A stretch of 64,000 nucleotides of DNA. It comes from Phycisphaerales bacterium. Lineage in GTDB: Bacteria > Planctomycetota > Phycisphaerae > Sedimentisphaerales > Anaerobacaceae. Made by a program: the position numbers and the translations under genes. Positions 8,242-16,079 of the stretch are shown piece after piece; position 1 is the first letter of the stretch, and each line of letters begins with the position of its first letter. The stretch is from NCBI GenBank assembly GCA_003170415.1, contig PMZJ01000024.1:41935-105934 (forward strand), written 5' to 3'. A model generated the notes under the pieces. The model searched no databases. It saw only the letters and a program-made list of their open reading frames with translations, and had not been told where the DNA came from.

Positions 8242-9497
8242 AGGTCGGTGTAAATTCTAACGCCGTCAACGACCTTGCAGACGTGAACGGCGTATTTGTC
8301 TGAAAACTCCGGTCGGCTGCGGGGATATGCGGTATCAACCGCCTTTTTGAGGGCGTTGACATTTGCTGTTTTAACCAAAGCGCCGGCCGCACCCTTGTCG
8401 CCGCCTCCCAACATTCGCTCGCCCAAACAGCCGGGAATGGTTCTTGCGATATCGCACATCGTTTCAAGCTCGGGGCCGGAAATCTTATACTCGTCACGAA
8501 GGCCAATACCGTCTTCGCGGAATATCCGCCCTACCGTCGCTACGTCGCCGCGTTTCCAGGCGTCTAACATCTCGTAAAATCTTTGCTGGGCAGCGAAGAT
8601 ATATTTGAACCTGTCGCACAAGTCAGGGTATTGGCCTGCGAACTGCGCCAATATCTTTTCATACTGGCCCTCGGTTTTGACATCAGCCAGGCAGGAAATT
8701 TTATAGCCATTCTTCTGAAGTATTGAGACCAGTTGTTCACACTCGGCTCTTCTTGTTTTATAGGTTGATTTTTCCAGGCCGGGTCTGACGGTGCCGGTAT
8801 CCATAACGACGATGGAGAAATCGGCTGCGCGTTTACCTAAGGGGACATATTCGACCGACCTTTTTTTGGGATTGTAGTATGTGCCGAACCCCTCGCGGGC
8901 GAAGAGTATCATAATCTGGTCCAATTTGCCGCAGGGTGAGCCGATGTAATCATTCTCGACCTGCTGCGCCAAATCGACAATTTTTAGTTTGTCCGGCTCA
9001 TCAATGCCATTGGCGTCCAGAACGGACAATATGAGATTCAGAGTCAGCGATGCCGAGCGAGACATCCCGCCGCCGGGTATATTGCCGTAGATTACCCCGT
9101 CGATTCCCCTGCTGATTTTGTAGCCGGCCCGACGAAGGACAAAATCGACGCCATAAGCAAAACGTGCCCACGTGTCAGCTGTTTGCGGCGACCTCGGCTC
9201 AGGTACGTCGCCCAGCTCGAATTCGACTACTCCGTCGTCGGGGAAATTGCCGCTGTAAAGCCGCACCCGCGATGTATCAGCCGGCTTATAGGCCATCCAG
9301 ATAAAACGGTCGGTGCCCACGCCGAATAGTTCGGTCCCGTTGTAGTCGCCGTGCTCAACGCCGAGGCAAAACCGGGACGACGTTCTTCTTACTCTGCCGC
9401 CGCCAATATCGATACCGGCTTTCTTTGCCAGTTCGACGATTTTGCCTACCGCTTTTTTATCTTCCGCTGTCGGGCGGATTACGGAACTTTTAGCCAT
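8235..9497 (-). CDS. GHMP-family sugar kinase, galactokinase-like
   Basis: Probable ATP-dependent phosphorylation of galactose or a related sugar. The substrate loop SRFCLGVEHGDYNG corresponds to the galactokinase signature GRVNxIGEHTDY, with the arginine kept. The ATP loop reads PGGGMSRSAS where most family members have PxGxGLSSSA. CGKLDQ holds the expected catalytic Asp, and GGGDKGAAGALV resembles the C-terminal GHMP motif. ATG 9497 was preferred to TTG 9566 because GGAAGG stands nine bases upstream and homology-like sequence begins there. The last codons lie in a palindromic repeat. Substrate is unproven; the adjacent alpha-galactosidase supports galactose. Confidence 0.85.
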   Translation of the reverse strand: MAKSSVIRPTAEDKKAVGKIVELAKKAGIDIGGGRVRRTSSRFCLGVEHGDYNGTELFGVGTDRFIWMAYKPADTSRVRLYSGNFPDDGVVEFELGDVPEPRSPQTADTWARFAYGVDFVLRRAGYKISRGIDGVIYGNIPGGGMSRSASLTLNLILSVLDANGIDEPDKLKIVDLAQQVENDYIGSPCGKLDQIMILFAREGFGTYYNPKKRSVEYVPLGKRAADFSIVVMDTGTVRPGLEKSTYKTRRAECEQLVSILQKNGYKISCLADVKTEGQYEKILAQFAGQYPDLCDRFKYIFAAQQRFYEMLDAWKRGDVATVGRIFREDGIGLRDEYKISGPELETMCDIARTIPGCLGERMLGGGDKGAAGALVKTANVNALKKAVDTAYPRSRPEFSDKYAVHVCKVVDGVRIYTDLP

Positions 9498-9568
9498 TTG
9501 CGCGCACCTTCCACGATTCTGATTAAAAGGAATGCAAATGATAACCTCTTGCGGCCCGCAAGGCAACC

Positions 9569-10504
9569 TTACTTCAGCTTGATAGAAATGCCTTTTTCTG
9601 TTGATTCAGTCATAAAGGTTTTCATGTCCTTCATGACCAGATGAAGCTGTTTGCTGTCTTCGAGCAGTTGTTCATAAAGCCGACCATCGTTCACCAGCTT
9701 GCCCGCCGTGCCTTCGCCGTTATCAATTTTTTCGAGAACACTTTCGAGATGGGTCATTACCTCGCCCATCTTATCGCTGGTCGTAACAAGAGACGTGGTA
9801 AGCTGGGCAGTCCTGGTGTCGGCGTTCTGGAGCATTGTCTTGCCCGTTGCAGCCGCTTCTTTAAGCTGACGTATAGCATCGCTCGCCTGCTGACTGGCAT
9901 CAGAGAGGTTAGCTAAAGCGGCCTTGAGGTTGGCTTTGTTTTCGGCATCGCCGATGACATCGTTGCTGTTTTTGACAAACGCGGATATGCCCGTAATCAG
10001 CTCATCCAGCTTTTTCTGGGTTTCCTCCGGGAAGAACTCGCTTGTTACTCCGCTGGAACCCTGAAGCAAACTGCCCTCAACGAGAAATTTCCCTTCACGA
10101 ACGTCCACGGGCGGAATACTCAACTCGATATAGCTTGAGCCGAGACCTCGCGTCATCAGTTTGGCCTCTACGATGTCCGGGATATCCTTAAATTGATTTT
10201 CGATGCTTATGATTACCAGCGTCTGATGATACCATTGCTTCGTGTTTCGGTCCTGAAGAATATTCGGCGGTTTGACATCTGTTACTGTGCCTATCTGGTA
10301 GCCGCAGAATCGAACCGGGGTGTCCTTTTGGACGCCTGGTGCGCTGGGGAATTGAATTTTAACCTCGTATGACCTTATCTCACTGACAAAAACAGGCAGG
10401 TCGCCGAATTTGAATATCAGCCAGAAGAACGCTATGACCGCCACGATGACAAAGACCCCGACGGCCATACTGCGTCTTCGCTGCATTGTTTCGTAATCGC
10501 TCAC
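9569..10504 (-). CDS. MlaD/MCE-domain lipid-transport protein
   Basis: A membrane-anchored MCE protein of the Mla/Mce class, which carries lipids between inner and outer membranes with an ABC transporter. Residues 13-32 form one transmembrane helix, the MCE domain follows (about 40-130; PVRFCGYQIGTVTDV is the typical core), and residues 170-311 are helical with probable coiled coil. The GTG start has AAAGGA eight bases upstream. The partner permease (MlaE) and ATPase (MlaF) genes are not adjacent, which is unusual. It lies just downstream of a MerR-type regulator. Confidence 0.88.
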   Translation of the reverse strand: MSDYETMQRRRSMAVGVFVIVAVIAFFWLIFKFGDLPVFVSEIRSYEVKIQFPSAPGVQKDTPVRFCGYQIGTVTDVKPPNILQDRNTKQWYHQTLVIISIENQFKDIPDIVEAKLMTRGLGSSYIELSIPPVDVREGKFLVEGSLLQGSSGVTSEFFPEETQKKLDELITGISAFVKNSNDVIGDAENKANLKAALANLSDASQQASDAIRQLKEAAATGKTMLQNADTRTAQLTTSLVTTSDKMGEVMTHLESVLEKIDNGEGTAGKLVNDGRLYEQLLEDSKQLHLVMKDMKTFMTESTEKGISIKLK

Positions 10505-10551
10505 CGCCTGTGTCCTTTCAAATCAGCCCGGCTACGGCTCAGCGTCTCAAC

Positions 10552-10872
10552 TCATTTTTTACCACCTGTTGCGCCTTCGCCGAGACGAGTCCGGCCCTCA
10601 AGGAACAACTCACGTATCGCCCGCAGAGGATAGCCGCTTTTATTGAGCTTTTTTACAAGTTTGACCCGCTCAATACTTTTCTGGTCAAACAATCGTCTGC
10701 CGGTTTTAGTGATTTTGGTCGCTTCGAGCAATCCCAGCATAATGTAATACTGCAGGGACTGGCGTGATACGCCCGCCTTTGTCGCCGCCGCTCCAATCGT
10801 AATTAACCCGGTTTTAGAACCCAATGGGCAAACTTTGCTCACATAGGCATTTATCGGCACCAAAGGAGCCAA
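10552..10872 (-). CDS. MerR-family DNA-binding protein
   Basis: The segment ITIGAAATKAGVSRQSLQYYIMLGLL is a MerR winged-helix N-terminus with the usual Tyr-Tyr, followed by TKTGRRLFDQKSIERVKLVKKL. It is short and has no ligand-binding C-terminal domain or cysteine ligands, so the signal sensed is unknown. No ATG lies before the domain: TTG 10872, GTG 10860 and GTG 10842 are all possible starts and none has a strong ribosome binding site. It lies ten bases after rnpA in the same direction. Confidence 0.75.
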   Translation of the reverse strand: MAPLVPINAYVSKVCPLGSKTGLITIGAAATKAGVSRQSLQYYIMLGLLEATKITKTGRRLFDQKSIERVKLVKKLNKSGYPLRAIRELFLEGRTRLGEGATGGKK

Positions 10873-10882
10873 AGATTACAAA

Positions 10883-11281
10883 TTAAGCCCTTCCGGTGGT
10901 CAGTTGGGCCGCTAATTTAAGGAAGGAATCGCGGATTTGCGCAAATTTTATCGCCCCTACAACGGCCTTTGTATCCTTTCTTTCGCGGGCTTGCCTAACC
11001 CACTGGGACGACATTGAGACCACGAAATCAAAACCGGGGGTGACAAGATGCTTATTTTGCCTGAATGCTTCGCGTAACAGCCGTTTAAGCCGGTTGCGAA
11101 TGACTGCGTTCCCGCAGGATTTGCCTATGGATATGCCTATACGTGGGTAGTCGAAACCGTTTTCGCAGGCGTATAGCACAAGCAACTCGTCGCGAGCGGA
11201 CAATCGCTTGGCCATAACAGTCCGGAACTGACTGTTTACAAGAAGCCGGCTGGTTTTCGGGAACGAATATCCCTTAGTCAT
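10883..11281 (-). CDS. rnpA: Ribonuclease P protein component
   Basis: The protein subunit of RNase P binds the catalytic RNA and assists 5' maturation of pre-tRNAs. The 132-residue product has the family hallmark RNRLKRLLREAFR near residues 60-75, preceded by GISIGKSCGNAVIRN, and an N-terminal PKTSRLLVNSQF. ATG 11281 matches this conserved N-terminus; the open frame continues further upstream without conserved sequence. The usual upstream partner rpmH is absent and a sialate O-acetylesterase gene lies there instead, so the common rpmH-rnpA operon has been broken up. Confidence 0.92.
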   Translation of the reverse strand: MTKGYSFPKTSRLLVNSQFRTVMAKRLSARDELLVLYACENGFDYPRIGISIGKSCGNAVIRNRLKRLLREAFRQNKHLVTPGFDFVVSMSSQWVRQARERKDTKAVVGAIKFAQIRDSFLKLAAQLTTGRA

Positions 11282-11345
11282 CGTATTGCGGCGCTGGCGG
11301 CACGCCGACCAGAAAAAATAGTATATGGCATAATAATCGCCTGGC

Positions 11346-12947
11346 TTAACGCCTGCTATCCGTAACACCAGGCCAAGTGTCGGTCCTGAACGGAGTCGCA
11401 GGCAAACCTTCCTTGTTGTAAAGGTTACATACCGGGTTTTTCTCCCAGGCGTAACGCACCGCGACCGGAACATTGACTTTATCGGAACTTACAACGACCG
11501 TGTTGCCTTCAATATTCGCGTCGGCCCATACGAATTTCCGGTCTGCCCCGGCTATCGCGAACCCTTTCAGTGAATCGCCTTTAGCCATTAGTCCGCCGCC
11601 AATATTCTCGAAGTGCAGAACTGCCTTATTTTCCTGGACCTCCATAAGCCGGTAAATAGGGCCTGAGTAAACTATATTTTTGCCGTATGTCTTTGCCAAA
11701 GCCCATAGCGCCAGACGCTTGCCTACGTCCTGTTTGTTCTTCGGGTGAATGTCCTTCTCGCCAATATCTATCGTAACCGCCATCCCCGTATTCGGCACCG
11801 ATAGCGTCATCAATTGCGCCTCTCGCAATTCAGCCCAGTCGCTTTCAACGGGTTCTGGATTAACCTCATCGTAATTTGCCAACTGAACAAAGTAAAACGG
11901 GAAATCTCCCTGATGCCAGGCATCCCGCCAGTTTTTAATCATCGCCGGGAACAGCGTGCGATACTGATATGCCCGCCAGGCGTTCGATTCGCCCTGATAC
12001 CAAATCGCTCCGCATATGCCGTAAGGAAGAATGGGAACAATCATGCCGTTATAAAGCCCCGTCGGCGAGTAAGCATGCCCCGGGCCTATCGGCTCTTCCG
12101 GCCTGGGAGGCAATGGTTTGCCTTCGGCCTTTAATTTTGGCGATATTGAGTCATATTTCTGCATCTCCTCCCGATACTTCTTTTTCAATTCAACGATATT
12201 GGCGGACGTCTCTTCAAATCTCTTGAGAATCGGCTGAAAGTTTGGGTCGTTTTCAAGATATTCTCTGCTCATCCACGACTCAGCCGGCGTCCCACCCCAG
12301 GAGGTATGAATCAGGCCAATCGGCACATTAAGCTGTTTATTAAGCTCCCGGCCGAAGAAATACCCGACCGCTGTGAAGTTTCCTGCCGTTTGAGAACTGC
12401 ATACCTGCCACTTGCCGTTGCAATTGTGCATCGGCGTATAAATCACCTTCCGCCCGACATTGAAACTCCTAATCTGCGGATAATTGTTGGCATCGGCAAT
12501 TTCCTGTGCGGAATTATTCGCCTGCTTAACCGTAAATTCCATATTCGACTGACCTGAGCAGACCCACACCTCGCCAACTAGGATATTCTTCAGCGTTATC
12601 GGATTGCCGTCAGAAATGGTCATCTCATAAGGTCCGCCTGCTTTGCCCGGCTTTATCTTTACCATCCAGTTGCCATTTGCATCAGACGTCGCCTTCCACT
12701 TTCCACCCCAGCTTGCTGTTATCGTTATTTTTTTGCCCGGGTCGGCCCAACCCCAAATAGGCGTATTATCACCCTCACCCTGCTGCAAGACCATATTGTC
12801 GCTTATGATGGAGGGCAGCCGGATACCGGCTGATGAAATAGTCGATTTTCCGGCGGGTGTACCAGCGCCGCAACCGGACAGAACCAGCACAATGCCCGAC
12901 AGAATTGTTAACGCAAAGACACTATGCCTTTTGCAAACATAATTCAT
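11346..12947 (-). CDS. Sialate O-acetylesterase, lipoprotein
   Basis: A serine esterase that removes O-acetyl groups from sialic acids or other acetylated glycans outside the cytoplasm. The lipoprotein signal ends in VLSGCG near residue 26. A beta-domain (residues 45-125) precedes the SGNH-like catalytic domain with nucleophile motif CSGQSNMEF, WYQGESNA, and the catalytic Asp-His in DIHPKNK. Start ATG 12947 is fixed by AAGGAG seven bases upstream; an ATG 24 bases earlier has no such site. The length (533 residues) matches planctomycete and Bacteroidetes homologues. Together with the GH27 and SGNH genes it points to degradation of decorated glycans. Confidence 0.93.
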   Translation of the reverse strand: MNYVCKRHSVFALTILSGIVLVLSGCGAGTPAGKSTISSAGIRLPSIISDNMVLQQGEGDNTPIWGWADPGKKITITASWGGKWKATSDANGNWMVKIKPGKAGGPYEMTISDGNPITLKNILVGEVWVCSGQSNMEFTVKQANNSAQEIADANNYPQIRSFNVGRKVIYTPMHNCNGKWQVCSSQTAGNFTAVGYFFGRELNKQLNVPIGLIHTSWGGTPAESWMSREYLENDPNFQPILKRFEETSANIVELKKKYREEMQKYDSISPKLKAEGKPLPPRPEEPIGPGHAYSPTGLYNGMIVPILPYGICGAIWYQGESNAWRAYQYRTLFPAMIKNWRDAWHQGDFPFYFVQLANYDEVNPEPVESDWAELREAQLMTLSVPNTGMAVTIDIGEKDIHPKNKQDVGKRLALWALAKTYGKNIVYSGPIYRLMEVQENKAVLHFENIGGGLMAKGDSLKGFAIAGADRKFVWADANIEGNTVVVSSDKVNVPVAVRYAWEKNPVCNLYNKEGLPATPFRTDTWPGVTDSRR

Positions 12948-13544
12948 CCTGCAACTCCTTACATTTTTCAATTTTATCCGCCTTTTACCCGCCTATGGCG
13001 GGATGGCGGCCTTAGGTTACAAAAAACCAGTAAGCGATTATTATAGTAAGCCGCGAATCCAAACGCAAATATCATCCGAAAGTCAAATTGGCTATGACTC
13101 TGGTCTATCTTTGGAGGGCATAAATTTCACATTTTCCCGATTCAGCCGGAATGGCGGCTACAAGACACCTGAGAATTGATTATAAGTGATTAAAACAGGC
13201 TGCCGGATGCGTTATAGGCCAAAGTTACGAAAAGCATAAATATTCGTAAATTTTCGCGTTTTTTTTGAAAATTTTGGAATTTTTTCGAATTTTTTCGAAA
13301 AACGTACCTGTTTTTAGCCCACTATTGCGCATTCGTGTCTCGGTTTTTTATGGCTTGGCCATCCCTTTTCGGGAGACGCAGATTCCTTCGACTACTGCTC
13401 AGGACAGGTAACGCAAAATAACGCTGTTTTTTAGACACGGATTAACACTGATTTACACTGCTTTTATTTCATTTTCTGTGTAATCTGCGGAATCTGTGGT
13501 TCAAAACTTCGTGTCCCTTCCGGGAACGGGAGTGGTGAAAAACT
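12948..13544. other. Gene-free, repeat-rich intergenic region
   Basis: No convincing gene was seen. The region holds a nested CCGCC/CCCGCC hairpin (12978-13009) and an AT-rich run with repeated TTTTTCGAA-like units (13255-13305). A fragment reading CCTGTCCTGAGC...GTCGAAGG on the minus strand (13383-13410) recurs at 38721-38752. A block of AATCTG(C/T)GG-type sequence (13437-13505) recurs at 17449-17471 and 38759-38789. These are dispersed intergenic repeats. Confidence 0.6.
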
Positions 13545-13589
13545 CTTGCTTTTCTGACCAGTTTAATGATATACTGTTACTTTAACGCT
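13545..13589 (+). promoter_or_regulatory. Duplicated promoter segment, copy 1
   Basis: This 45-base segment matches 15090-15134 at 39 of 45 positions. It contains TTGCTT (13546-13551) and TATACT (13570-13575), 18 bases apart, so it is a likely sigma-70-type promoter for the small membrane protein gene at 13649. Confidence 0.5.
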
Positions 13590-13648
13590 TATTGTAATGG
13601 AAATAAGTTTGGTGGCCCCAGATTGAGATTGGGGTTGAAGGAATTGCT

Positions 13649-13960
13649 ATGATGGAAGAAAAGTTTGAACCAATGCGGAAGGAGATGACACTTCCAAAAA
13701 AAATGGAAGATCCTGATACTTGGAAACGCATAGCTTTATTTCAATTTATCTATTCGCTTTGTGGGCTATTGCCCGGCTTAATATGTATTCTTGGCGGTAT
13801 CATATTATTCTTAAACGGCATTGTCGGTTCAACGCGTTGGACCGCAAAAATATTTGGTACTGAAAGCGATATATCTGATGCTGCCCCTGGTGCCATTTTG
13901 TTTATAGTAGGTTTGTTTTTTGTGCTCATAACCCGGTTTTCGGCGAAATCGCAGAAATAA
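13649..13960 (+). CDS. Small membrane protein of unknown function
   Basis: I do not recognise this 103-residue protein. An acidic and basic N-terminus (about 28 residues) is followed by two strong hydrophobic segments (about 30-52 and 80-97), with a short loop containing TRWTAKIFG, so two membrane passes are likely. AAGGA lies six bases before the ATG, and a duplicated promoter-like segment stands upstream. It lies in an AT-rich accessory patch. The membrane prediction is firm; the function is open. Confidence 0.6.
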   Translation: MMEEKFEPMRKEMTLPKKMEDPDTWKRIALFQFIYSLCGLLPGLICILGGIILFLNGIVGSTRWTAKIFGTESDISDAAPGAILFIVGLFFVLITRFSAKSQK

Positions 13961-14086
13961 GTTGTAGCGTAAAAGATTTGCCACAGAGAACATGGAGAGT
14001 TCTTGGTTTGTGTTTTGTTGTTCTTAGTCAACGAACTAACTACTCGGAACTTATTTAAATCAGAATGTACTTTTCTAATTTTCCTA

Positions 14087-14425
14087 TTATTCTTTTAAAT
14101 CTAAGCTTTCAAGAATCCAATTATCGCCATCTAAATGTTTTAATGTACACGTATATCGAGTACGTAATTTTGCGCCAAAGCTGTTTTGAGCGCAAACATA
14201 TGAAGAGACTCTAAATCGCCCTTCACCTAAATCAGTCACAAGTGAAGGGTCGAACTCTTGAAAATCCGCAGTCGATGGCGCTTTTAGGGAGTTTCTTACA
14301 AACTCATGACTCATAACAAATGCGTTAATTATATTGCTACCTCCATTGTCAGAAGTTCCAGCACCCAGTATGCACAAAAGAACCATTAGAAGTAAGGATA
14401 GGCCATGTTTATATATTTTTTGCAT
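14087..14425 (-). CDS. Exported small protein of unknown function
   Basis: The 112-residue product begins with a signal peptide (LSLLLMVLLCILGAG). The mature part has the pattern FVRNSLKAPSTADF...RFRVSSYVCAQNSFGAKLRTRYTCTL. This type of LKAPSTAxF small domain occurs in scattered bacterial and phage exported proteins without assigned function. Two cysteines remain in the mature region. Its ATG lies inside the 3' end of the upstream membrane-protein gene (17-base overlap), so the two are probably translated together. Confidence 0.7.
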   Translation of the reverse strand: MQKIYKHGLSLLLMVLLCILGAGTSDNGGSNIINAFVMSHEFVRNSLKAPSTADFQEFDPSLVTDLGEGRFRVSSYVCAQNSFGAKLRTRYTCTLKHLDGDNWILESLDLKE

Positions 14426-14861
14426 TTTCTATCTCCTTGGGTTTTTGCTTCTTATTCAGCACTATTGCTAATACAATAGAAAGAACCATGAGTATCACAT
14501 CTTTGGGGTCATATGTCCCAGGAATGAACCCTATTAATTGACCCAATTCAGCCCCAACAGCAATAAATGAAAAAATAGCTACCCAAAAATATCGTTCATA
14601 AAAATCATTCTCCCAAATACTCCAGAAAAGCAATATGCCACCAAATAGCCACAAGGCGGTAGGTAGGGAAAAGCATACCCATTGTGGAATTAGTGGATAA
14701 TAGCCGCTTGCCGCCCGTCTCATTGCCTCAACAGCATCCCGCATCCCCATATTATTGAACCATGAAAACATAAGTAGGGTTTGTTTTCTCCACAGCATAT
14801 AAATCATGCCGCCGATAGCTATGCTTGTAATTCCGATAATTGTATTGGTAGTTCTGTTCAT
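14409..14861 (-). CDS. Polytopic membrane protein of unknown function
   Basis: This 150-residue protein has four hydrophobic segments (about residues 7-23, 60-80, 90-110 and 122-138), consistent with four membrane passes, and a basic C-terminus (LNKKQKPKEIENAKNI). I see no catalytic motif. It overlaps the exported-protein gene at 14087 by 17 bases, so the pair forms a small operon in the AT-rich patch between the esterase gene and rpmA. Confidence 0.7.
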   Translation of the reverse strand: MNRTTNTIIGITSIAIGGMIYMLWRKQTLLMFSWFNNMGMRDAVEAMRRAASGYYPLIPQWVCFSLPTALWLFGGILLFWSIWENDFYERYFWVAIFSFIAVGAELGQLIGFIPGTYDPKDVILMVLSIVLAIVLNKKQKPKEIENAKNI

Positions 14862-15089
14862 TTTTAAGCTAAATTCAGCTATTTGTTTAGGTCTTCAAGT
14901 CTGTAGGATAGGCAACTTGTTTCCCATGCAGTTATGATAACTAGAATACGGCCAATCTTCAACCTTTTTACTGATGTGTGCCTGACAGGCCGTGGGTGAA
15001 ATTTTTTTACACAATTCTTCAATTCTGCCCAAAACGCCCGATAAATCAAACCAGCGTACAGAAATAATTCGGACCTGTCCCCCTTTTTC

Positions 15090-15134
15090 CTTGCTTTTCT
15101 GACTAGTTTAACGATATATTATTTCTTTAAGGCT
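15090..15134 (+). promoter_or_regulatory. Duplicated promoter segment, copy 2
   Basis: It matches 13545-13589 at 39 of 45 bases without gaps. It has TTGCTT and, 18 bases later, TATATT, and lies just upstream of the RES-domain gene. Confidence 0.5.
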
Positions 15135-15149
15135 GGAAGGATATGATTT

Positions 15150-15995
15150 TTGTATTATACGAATAAGTATGGTGACGTCGGAGTTGAATTGGAAAAATCT
15201 ATGACTATAAAACAAAACAATGATACGACAATTTTCAGAGACCCAGCTGCTTATCTATGTTTTTCATTCCATGTTCAAGAAAAGTATAGGTATATCCACA
15301 ACCAAGACACAGTACGATTTCTCAATGCTGTTCGGGAAACCATCAAGAACAGGGAAAAATATTTTCCTAAAAATACGAAATTCTGGCGAGCCCAGTTGGG
15401 TTCTTCAAAGTCAGAAGGTGTTAAATTTCAAAATAAAAAACTTAATCAAAAAGCTATTCCTCATCCACCAGAGAGGATGAAACCCCCAGCAGAGGGGGCA
15501 AAAGAAGGCCGAGTAAATTCCAAAGGAATTCCCTGTTTGTATTTAGCAACAAAAAAAATGACGGCAATTCAAGAAGTTCGGCCATGGCTCGACACAAAAA
15601 TTTCTGTGGCTACCTTTCAAACAGTTAAGGATTTGAGACTTGTTGATTGCACCATAAATGGCTATAAACTATATGGAATTGGCAACGATAATCTCGAATC
15701 AGGTTCAAAAAAAGAGGAAACATTAAGTGAATGTGAGGAACGAACTTGGTCATGTATAGACCAAGCATTTTCAATACCAGTTGATCCATCGGATAACAAA
15801 ACTGATTATGTTCCAACTCAAATTCTGACAGAATTGTTTAGACATGAGGGTTATGATGGAATTATTTACAATAGTAAGTTCGCGAAAGGACATAATGTGG
15901 CATTGTTTGCTTTAAACTTGGCAGAACCAGTAGATATCAAACTGTACAATATAACGAAAATTCCGCGGTTTGGCTTTAAAGAAGTTCATCCTTGA
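15150..15995 (+). CDS. RES-domain protein (possible NAD+-targeting toxin, orphan)
   Basis: RES-domain toxins of type II systems degrade NAD+. Residues 75-265 carry the domain pattern: FWRAQ, then GRVNSKGIPCLYLA, TAIQEV with the conserved Glu, and a late HNVALF. The TTG start has GGAAGG nine bases upstream, which suits it better than the ATG at 15201. At 281 residues it is longer than most RES toxins, with an extra N-terminal 70 residues. No Xre-type antitoxin gene lies next to it, so it may be an orphan or have another role. It is AT-rich compared with the housekeeping genes downstream. Confidence 0.78.
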   Translation: MYYTNKYGDVGVELEKSMTIKQNNDTTIFRDPAAYLCFSFHVQEKYRYIHNQDTVRFLNAVRETIKNREKYFPKNTKFWRAQLGSSKSEGVKFQNKKLNQKAIPHPPERMKPPAEGAKEGRVNSKGIPCLYLATKKMTAIQEVRPWLDTKISVATFQTVKDLRLVDCTINGYKLYGIGNDNLESGSKKEETLSECEERTWSCIDQAFSIPVDPSDNKTDYVPTQILTELFRHEGYDGIIYNSKFAKGHNVALFALNLAEPVDIKLYNITKIPRFGFKEVHP

Positions 15996-16079
15996 TAACA
16001 AAGATAAAAAATATGAGCGACCATGATATTACAGTTTAACAGGGCGAGCAAATCATTTGACAATTATAAGGATTTATTT

